Below, in pieces: positions 41,126-46,542 of a DNA stretch of 46,542 nucleotides; the first letter of the stretch is position 1, and every line of letters begins with the position of its first letter. The stretch is from an uncultured Coriobacteriaceae bacterium. Its GTDB lineage: Bacteria; Actinomycetota; Coriobacteriia; Coriobacteriales; Atopobiaceae. The translations under genes and the position numbers were made by a program. The stretch is from contig CADCPM010000033.1 of assembly GCA_902803315.1 (NCBI GenBank), forward strand, positions 1-46,542, written 5' to 3'. The notes beneath the pieces are model-generated. The model was not told the DNA's origin, did not search any database, and saw nothing but the letters and a program-made list of their open reading frames with translations.

Positions 41126-42199
41126 ATGCTCAGAATTGGTATGCTCACAAGCGGTGGCGACTGCCAGGCACTCAACGCAGCGCTGCGTGGCGTGGCAAAG
41201 ACGCTCTATGCCCAACACAAGGGTCCCGTAGAGATCTACGGATTCCTCGATGGCTACCGCGGCATGATCTACGGTAACTATCGCAAGCTCTCCCCCCTTG
41301 ACTTTAAGGGCATCCTTACGCAGGGCGGCACCATGCTCGGCACGAGCCGCACTCCGTTCAAGCTTCTCGACGAGCCCACCCCCGAGGGACTCAACAAGGT
41401 CACGTCAATGAAGCAGACCTACAAAGAGCTCCAGCTCGACGGCCTCGTGATGGGCGGAGGCAACGGCTCCACCAAGACGGCAAACCGCCTTTCCGAGGAG
41501 GGCCTCAACGTCATCGCGCTTCCCAAGACCATCGACAACGACACTTGGGGCACCGACTACACCTTTGGCTTTGACTCCGCCGTTGAGGTCGCGACCAAGT
41601 GCATCGACGACATCCACACCACGGCGAGCTCGCACGGCCGTGTGTTCGTGATCGAGATCATGGGTCACAAGGTTGGCTGGATTCCCCTGTATGCTGGCAT
41701 CGCCGGTGGCGCAGACGTCATCTTGATTCCGGAGATTCCCTACGACATCGACAAGGTCATCGAGACCATCGATCACCGAGACGGTACCGGAAGCCGCTTC
41801 TCCATTATCGTTGCCGCCGAAGGCGCCATTTCCGCAGAGGACGCAAAGCTTCCCAAGAAGAAGTACAAGAAGAAGGTTGCCAATCGCGGCCATTCCGTTG
41901 CCTATGAAATCGCCAAGGAGCTTGGCGAGCGTACCGGTCGCGAGATTCGCGTGGCGGTACCCGGCCACACGCAGCGCGGTGGCGCACCCTGCGCCGCAGA
42001 CCGCGTGTTTGCTACGCAGGTGGGCGTGGAAGCAGCCTCCGGCATCCTCAAGGGCGAGTGGGGATTCATGGTCGCCGACAAGAACCGCGAGATCGTCCGT
42101 GTTCCGCTTGACATCGTTGCCGGTCGCTTGAAGGTCGTAGACCCCAACAGCCAGCTCGTCCAACAGGCGAAGCTCTTGGGCATCAACTTCGGAGACTAA
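41126..42199 (+). CDS. pfkA: 6-phosphofructokinase (group III-like)
   Basis: The 357-residue protein phosphorylates fructose 6-phosphate in glycolysis. Motifs are LTSGGDCQALNAALRG at the start, GGNGSTKTANRL at 111-122, and PKTIDNDTWGTDYTFGF from 133 with catalytic D137. The residue matching E. coli Gly104 is Gly (114), which favours ATP, while the residue matching Gly124 is Lys (134), as in PPi-dependent and group III enzymes. The donor is therefore not certain; ATP is more likely. ATG 41126 has GAGAGGAG upstream. The 48-codon extension to 40982 is not family-like. Confidence 0.93.
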   Translation: MLRIGMLTSGGDCQALNAALRGVAKTLYAQHKGPVEIYGFLDGYRGMIYGNYRKLSPLDFKGILTQGGTMLGTSRTPFKLLDEPTPEGLNKVTSMKQTYKELQLDGLVMGGGNGSTKTANRLSEEGLNVIALPKTIDNDTWGTDYTFGFDSAVEVATKCIDDIHTTASSHGRVFVIEIMGHKVGWIPLYAGIAGGADVILIPEIPYDIDKVIETIDHRDGTGSRFSIIVAAEGAISAEDAKLPKKKYKKKVANRGHSVAYEIAKELGERTGREIRVAVPGHTQRGGAPCAADRVFATQVGVEAASGILKGEWGFMVADKNREIVRVPLDIVAGRLKVVDPNSQLVQQAKLLGINFGD

Positions 42200-42218
42200 C
42201 GCACCTCCTTCGGAGTGG

Positions 42219-42288
42219 CCCCAAATAAGGGACAGGCCCCAAGCTAGGGTTTTAAAACCCTAACTTGGGGCCTGTCCCTTATTTGGGG
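42219..42288. terminator. Family B 70-bp palindrome between pfkA and M18 gene
   Basis: Arms 42219-42253 and 42254-42288 are complementary over 35 bp with one mismatch. They contain AAGGGACAGGCCCCAAG and end in TTTT/AAAA at the centre. It lies 19 bases after pfkA and two before the end of the convergent M18 gene and probably ends both transcripts. Confidence 0.85.
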
Positions 42289-42290
42289 TT

Positions 42291-43646
42291 TTACTCACCG
42301 ACGATCTTGAAGGATTCGTCCACGTCGAAGGAGTATTCCAAAGAGTAGATCTCGCGTAGGGCGCGGACCAGATGGGCCGTGTCGTGCACGCCAGCCGTCT
42401 CGTAGGAGGAGTGCATGGCAAGCTGGGGCAGCCCCACGTCCACCGCACGCATGCTCAGCTGACGCATCAGGAGGTTTCCCAGTGTGGAGCCGCCAGGCGA
42501 GTCACTTCGATTGGCAAACGTCTGCGTTGGTACGCCCGCACGATGGCAAAGCATCCTAAAGAACGCGCGAGTCACCGCATTGGTGGTATAGCGCTGCGAT
42601 GCCGATTCCTTTATCACAACGCCACCGTTGAGCCATGCCCGGTTGCACTCGTCGTACAGCTCTGGGTGGTTGGGATGCACCGCATGCGCGTTGTCACAGC
42701 TCACGAGGAACGAATTGCTAATTGCCCGCAAATATTCGCTTCGTCCGAGTCCCATAGAGTCGCACAGACGCTCCAAGGTTGTCGGCAAGAACGTGGAGAG
42801 CGCGCCCTGCATGGACCCAGAGCCAACCTCTTCGTTGTCAAAGCAGGCGAATACCTTGGTAGACTGCGACTCGCTCGCTTCCAGAAACGCCTCAAACGAG
42901 GCATAGGCGCATTGGAGGTCGTCCAGACGAGGGCCCGAGACGAATTCCTCCGCACTCCCCCACACCGCGGGACGTTGTCTGTTAACGAGCACGAGGTCAT
43001 GCGAGATTACCTGAGCATCCAAAACGCCAAGCCTCTTAGCCAGCATGCTCACGAAACTGCTCTCGGATGTTCCGCTGGCAAGGAAGAGCGGGCAAAGGTC
43101 GACCTGTCGATTAAGGGCCCCTTCGTTGTTGACGTTTCGATCCTGATGAATGGCGACACTAGGTATGAGCAAAAGGTCCTCGTCTGGCGCAAACAGCATA
43201 CAGCGCGCGTTGCCGTCCTCCTCGACCATTACGCGTCCTGCAAGCGAAAGGGGCCGATCGAGCCACGATCGCTCGATTATGCCACCATATCCCTCCACGT
43301 TAAGGCGGACGTAGTCGCCAGGTCCCGCAATCTCGGGAACAGCCTTGACTTTGAAGGTCGGCGAGTCACTATGCGATGCGGCAATGGAGAAGTACGGGGT
43401 CTCAATCTCGTTACCCACGACAAACGCAATGATGCTCGAACCGTTTCTGGTTACGTAATACCGCCCACCTTGTTTTATGCGCCACGGCTCACCTTCTGCC
43501 AGCCGAACAAATCCCGCAGCCTCAAGCCGAGTGACCAAAACCTGCACCGTATGGTAGGCGCTTGGACACTGTCGCAAGAAGTTACAGAGGCAGTGCGCCA
43601 GCTCGAAGTCCCTCTCCTCTTCGAGATGGGGATGATCCGAAGCCAT
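42291..43646 (-). CDS. apeB: M18-family aminopeptidase
   Basis: The 451-residue zinc peptidase removes N-terminal, often acidic, residues. Metal and catalytic motifs are ASHSDSPTFKVK, FDNEEVGSGSMQGA, SCDNAHAVHPNHPE, SDSPGGSTLGN and AMHSSYETAGVHD, matching M18 (aspartyl aminopeptidase type). ATG 43646 was chosen: it starts right after the small membrane protein stop (43648), and the extended frame to 43727 overlaps that gene. Confidence 0.93.
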   Translation of the reverse strand: MASDHPHLEEERDFELAHCLCNFLRQCPSAYHTVQVLVTRLEAAGFVRLAEGEPWRIKQGGRYYVTRNGSSIIAFVVGNEIETPYFSIAASHSDSPTFKVKAVPEIAGPGDYVRLNVEGYGGIIERSWLDRPLSLAGRVMVEEDGNARCMLFAPDEDLLLIPSVAIHQDRNVNNEGALNRQVDLCPLFLASGTSESSFVSMLAKRLGVLDAQVISHDLVLVNRQRPAVWGSAEEFVSGPRLDDLQCAYASFEAFLEASESQSTKVFACFDNEEVGSGSMQGALSTFLPTTLERLCDSMGLGRSEYLRAISNSFLVSCDNAHAVHPNHPELYDECNRAWLNGGVVIKESASQRYTTNAVTRAFFRMLCHRAGVPTQTFANRSDSPGGSTLGNLLMRQLSMRAVDVGLPQLAMHSSYETAGVHDTAHLVRALREIYSLEYSFDVDESFKIVGE

Positions 43647-43647
43647 G

Positions 43648-44037
43648 CTAGCGTTCCGCTCTCTTTGCCATGCCACGCGCCAGTATGACGGCAATGAGCG
43701 TAAAGATTGCGGGCACGACCGACGCACAAACGGGCATAGGCTCGTGCGACACCTCGCTGGGCCCCGTAAAATACACGATCGCAGCTACGCAGGCAAGCTG
43801 GAGCAAAAGCACCACGATCCCAAATGCCACCAGCTTGCCTATGCGGGCCGGCACGTTGGCAATCAACGCGCCGCGCACACCAAACACAAGGGAAATCGCT
43901 CCCTCTCCGCAGAGCACGTAGGACGAGGTGCTCTTTGCGCCCGTAACCAGCAGCACGATTCCTAATGCCACAAGGGCCACTCCCAAAAAGAGCTCTATGA
44001 GTGTGAGTATCTTAACGCGTTTGGCTTCTGAAGACAT
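43648..44037 (-). CDS. Four-TM small membrane protein, function unknown
   Basis: The 129-residue protein has four hydrophobic segments (LIELFLGVALVALGIVLLV, YVLCGEGAISLVFGV, VAFGIVVLLLQLACVAAIV, SVVPAIFTLIAVILA) and a basic end. I recognise no domain with known function. It is directly upstream of the M18 gene with one base between them, so they share a transcript. Confidence 0.8.
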   Translation of the reverse strand: MSSEAKRVKILTLIELFLGVALVALGIVLLVTGAKSTSSYVLCGEGAISLVFGVRGALIANVPARIGKLVAFGIVVLLLQLACVAAIVYFTGPSEVSHEPMPVCASVVPAIFTLIAVILARGMAKRAER

Positions 44038-44125
44038 AGCAACCTCGCCTCGTACTTCCTGTCGTTTGTCCTTACAACCTTAGAGCCTAGCATAGCAAAT
44101 CTAAACCGAGCAATGCGCAAATACG

Positions 44126-46213
44126 TTACGAGCTCCGCTTTCCCACCAGCACCACAAGGCTCCTTGGCATCAGCGTAAAGCTCCCGACGACCTCGGTTTC
44201 TTCCCCAACTGTGTCCTCTGCCGTATAGGCTACCTTTTGCCAACTCATCCCTTCGGGAATGATGGGAAGCTGCATCGTCTGCTGCTCCCAATGCGTGTTT
44301 ACCCCGCAGTATATGAAGCAGTCCTCGCTTGCCCCATGGTCTGCCACCGTCTCGGCATACATAAAGCCGAAGGTGTTGAAGGGTTGCATGGCATTGAGTA
44401 TCCAAGCCTCTTGGCCGTGGAAGGAAAGCTCGGGATATCCGCTGGAGTTCGGGCCGGTATAGAAGTGCTTCGTGCGCATAACGGGGTGTTCCTTGCGGAG
44501 GGCGATCATCGCCTTAAAGAACTCGTGCACGGATTCGTTCTTCTTCAGGCTGGACCAGTCAAGCCATGAGATTTCGTTGTCCTGACAGTACGCGTTGTTG
44601 TTGCCTCCCTGCGAGTTGCAGAACTCGTCACCCGACAAGATCATGGGCACGCCACGGCTCAACAAGAGCAAGGCGGCGGCGTTCTTTACCTGCCTCTTGC
44701 GCAGCGCGTTGATTTCCTCGTCTTCCACAACGCCCTCGGCGCCACAGTTCCAGCTGTTGTTGTCGTTGGCACCGTCGCAGTTGGCCTCGCCGTTTGCCTC
44801 GTTGTGCTTGTCGTTGTACGAGACCATGTCGTAGAGGGTAAAGCCGTCGTGGCATGTGATGAAGTTGATGCTTGCCTCGGCGCTACGGTTTGAGTAGAGA
44901 TCGGGAGAGCCCTGAATCCTCTGCAGCATCTCCGGACCACATTCCGCCTCGCTCTTGATGAATCGCCTCAGGCAGTCGCGATACTTGCCGTTCCACTCGG
45001 CCCATCTGCCCCAAGCGGGGAAGCTGCCCACCTGATACAGGCCGCCCGCGTCCCAGGCCTCCGCTATGAGCTTGGTCTTGCCGAGCACGGGGTCTTGCGC
45101 CAGGGCCTCGAGCAGCGGAGGGCTGCTCATGGGGACACCCGCAGAGTCTCTGGACAGGATGGAGGCAAGATCGAAACGGAAACCGTCTATGTGGTAGACG
45201 CTCACCCAGTAGCGCAGGCAGTCCAGGATGTAGTTGCGCACCACGGCGTTGTTGCAGTTCATGGTGTTACCGCAGCCACTGAAGTTATAGTAGTAGCCAT
45301 CTGGCGTGAGCAGATAGTACGTCTTGTTGTCTATGCCCCTAAACGAGATGTAGGGCCCCATCTCGTTGCCCTCCGCTGTGTGGTTGAACACCACGTCGAG
45401 CATGACCTCGATTCCATTCCTGTGGAATCGCTTGACCATGTTCTTGAGCTCCTCGGAAACGAGTCCAATGGAGCCCGTCGCGGCATAGCCCGACTTGGGC
45501 GCGAAGAAGCCGACGGTGGAGTATCCCCAGTAGTTGTACAGGCGCTGATCTCCCACTTCACGGCTGTTCTCGAATTCGTCAAACTCGAAAATGGGCAACA
45601 ATTCCACGCAGTTGACGCCAAGCTCCTTGAGGTACGGGAGCTTGTCGATCAAGCCCGCGTAGGTTCCCTTGCGCTTGACGTCGTCGCCCGCTCCCATAGT
45701 AAAGCTGCGCACATGCGCCTCGTATATTACGAGGTCGTTCAGGGGGATTTCCAGGGGCTTGTCACCCTCCCAGTCGTAGTCCTCCGGGATTATCTTGCCC
45801 CTATGAACAAACGAGCTCTCTTTTTTGGGACGCTTGCCCCACGTCTCGCGTCCTGCGACAAGCTTTGCGTAGGGGTCAAGGAGCACCTTGCTCTTGTCGA
45901 ACCTATGGCCTTGCTTGGGGTCGAAGGGGCCGTCGAACCTATAGCCGTACTCCACTTCCTCGTAGTTTATGCCATAGACGATCATGCTAAAGACGTTTCC
46001 CACCCTAAAGTCCTCTGGGAACGGCAATATGGCATACGGCTCTTCCTCGCCTTGATGGTAGAGCAACAGCTCGCAGGACGTCGCATCCTTAGAGAACACC
46101 GAGAAGTTTACGGCGTCGCGGCTAAGCAGCGTCGCCCCAAACGGACTCACGTGGCCGCATCTGTACTCGATTCCATTTAACTCATGGGTAGGAAAGCTAT
46201 CCATTGCCTGCAT
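44126..46213 (-). CDS. glgX: Glycogen debranching enzyme GlgX (GH13)
   Basis: The 695-residue enzyme cuts alpha-1,6 branches of glycogen or limit dextrin. It has an N-terminal CBM48-like domain, then a GH13 barrel with DVVFNHTAEG, nucleophile D348 in DGFRFDLAS, acid/base E385 in LIAEAWDAGG and stabilising D456 in TCHDGFTL. RLYNYWGYSTVGFFAP is typical of isoamylase/GlgX. ATG 46213 has AGGAG seven bases upstream; ATG 46204 is an alternative. No other glycogen gene is in the window. Confidence 0.95.
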   Translation of the reverse strand: MQAMDSFPTHELNGIEYRCGHVSPFGATLLSRDAVNFSVFSKDATSCELLLYHQGEEEPYAILPFPEDFRVGNVFSMIVYGINYEEVEYGYRFDGPFDPKQGHRFDKSKVLLDPYAKLVAGRETWGKRPKKESSFVHRGKIIPEDYDWEGDKPLEIPLNDLVIYEAHVRSFTMGAGDDVKRKGTYAGLIDKLPYLKELGVNCVELLPIFEFDEFENSREVGDQRLYNYWGYSTVGFFAPKSGYAATGSIGLVSEELKNMVKRFHRNGIEVMLDVVFNHTAEGNEMGPYISFRGIDNKTYYLLTPDGYYYNFSGCGNTMNCNNAVVRNYILDCLRYWVSVYHIDGFRFDLASILSRDSAGVPMSSPPLLEALAQDPVLGKTKLIAEAWDAGGLYQVGSFPAWGRWAEWNGKYRDCLRRFIKSEAECGPEMLQRIQGSPDLYSNRSAEASINFITCHDGFTLYDMVSYNDKHNEANGEANCDGANDNNSWNCGAEGVVEDEEINALRKRQVKNAAALLLLSRGVPMILSGDEFCNSQGGNNNAYCQDNEISWLDWSSLKKNESVHEFFKAMIALRKEHPVMRTKHFYTGPNSSGYPELSFHGQEAWILNAMQPFNTFGFMYAETVADHGASEDCFIYCGVNTHWEQQTMQLPIIPEGMSWQKVAYTAEDTVGEETEVVGSFTLMPRSLVVLVGKRSS

Positions 46214-46282
46214 ACTGTTACTCCTATTCTAAACGTGAGCTAATCATATTAACAAATGATTATTGACCCTATTTGGCTCTTT

Positions 46283-46315
46283 AAAAAACGAGGCCAAGCT
46301 TGCTGCTTGGCCTCG
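46283..46315 (-). terminator. Rho-independent terminator after the tRNA pair
   Basis: An 11-bp stem (CGAGGCCAAGC arm in minus sense) with a 5-base loop is followed by six U, ten bases beyond the CCA end of the CAT tRNA. It separates the tRNAs from glgX. Confidence 0.9.
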
Positions 46316-46324
46316 TGTAGTTTA

Positions 46325-46400
46325 TGGTGGGCCCGGAGGGATTCGAACCCCCAACCCAGGGATTATGAGTCCCCTGCGCTAACCGTTGCGCCACAGGCCC
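46325..46400 (-). tRNA. tRNA with CAT anticodon (Met or Ile2)
   Basis: The 76-base gene has acceptor GGGCCTG-type start with matching GGGCCC end, anticodon loop CTCATAA (CAT) and encoded CCA at 46325-46327. The D-arm and anticodon arm resemble E. coli tRNA-Ile2, whose C34 is changed to lysidine, but elongator tRNA-Met shares the loop. It does not look like an initiator tRNA. Confidence 0.9.
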
Positions 46401-46441
46401 TTAAAAATAAGGCAGCGACTAATGCCGCCGCCCAGGATTTG

Positions 46442-46517
46442 TGGTGGAGAATAGGGGGATCGAACCCCTGACCTCATGACTGCCAGTCATGCGCTCTCCC
46501 AGCTGAGCTAATTCCCC
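46442..46517 (-). tRNA. tRNA-Ala (anticodon GGC)
   Basis: The 76-base gene has acceptor GGGGAAT with ATTCTCC (one G-U pair), anticodon loop CTGGCAG (GGC, Ala), T-arm AGGGGTTCGATCCCCC and encoded CCA at 46442-46444. It is 41 bases upstream of the CAT tRNA. Confidence 0.95.
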
Positions 46518-46542
46518 GTTGCTTGGTGCGAGGAATAATATA

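Noticed and set aside
46325..46517. tRNA-associated integrative element
   Set aside because: No integrase, excisionase or duplicated tRNA 3' end is visible near any of the three tRNA genes.

Overview
The window looks like chromosomal DNA of a Gram-positive, fairly GC-rich actinobacterium, most likely a coriobacterium of the Olsenella/Atopobium type. This is an inference from the gene set (a Cmk-PlsC fusion, ScpAB next to an M50 protease, a sortase with its substrate, GlgX) and from protein style; no rRNA or other decisive marker is present. Most genes lie on the minus strand, so operons read from high to low coordinates.

Region 1 (about 0.5-24.5 kb) is a cell-surface polysaccharide locus. 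Read right to left it holds a sortase substrate, a class D-like sortase and a three-TM membrane protein, a TetR regulator, then the Wzz/BY-kinase/PHP-phosphatase trio (cpsC-cpsD-cpsB). A block of small mobile and decayed DNA follows: a RAYT transposase with its REP palindromes, a ParE toxin remnant, an Rpn-family nuclease gene on the opposite strand, and a relic of a second rpn. Then come a LoaP/NusG-type antiterminator, an intact initiating phosphoglycosyl transferase and a decayed second one. The rest is two glycosyltransferases, UDP-galactopyranose mutase, a Stealth-type phosphotransferase, UDP-GlcNAc 2-epimerase, a TupA-like ATP-grasp protein, Wzy, Wzx and a CapA-like protein. Together these would build a galactofuranose- and possibly ManNAc-containing, phosphodiester-linked capsule or wall polymer by the Wzx/Wzy route, with BY-kinase control of chain length and processive antitermination of a long operon.

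Region 2 (about 24.6-34.7 kb) is conserved core. A compact minus-strand operon runs abcF - small membrane protein - M50 protease - scpA - scpB - rluB - cmk/plsC - ispH. A tRNA-Val, a Ser/Thr-rich lipoprotein and a STAS-domain protein lie upstream of it.

Region 3 (about 34.8-46.5 kb) carries a membrane-anchored family 3 glycosidase, an RlmKL-like rRNA methyltransferase, a GGDEF-GGDEF-EAL protein, 6-phosphofructokinase, an M18 aminopeptidase with a small membrane protein, glycogen debranching enzyme GlgX, and two tRNA genes (CAT and Ala-GGC).

The most unusual layer is a set of long palindromic repeats found throughout. Family C (GGACAAA/TTTGTCC arms) flanks the RAYT gene, family A (GGCAAAGGGGATACTCCCC core) and family B (GGACAGGCCC core) sit at gene 3' ends. 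One copy of A supplies the RluB C-terminus, another the IspH stop codon, and one of C has replaced the ParE N-terminus. The rpn gene has a LexA-type box between promoter and start codon.
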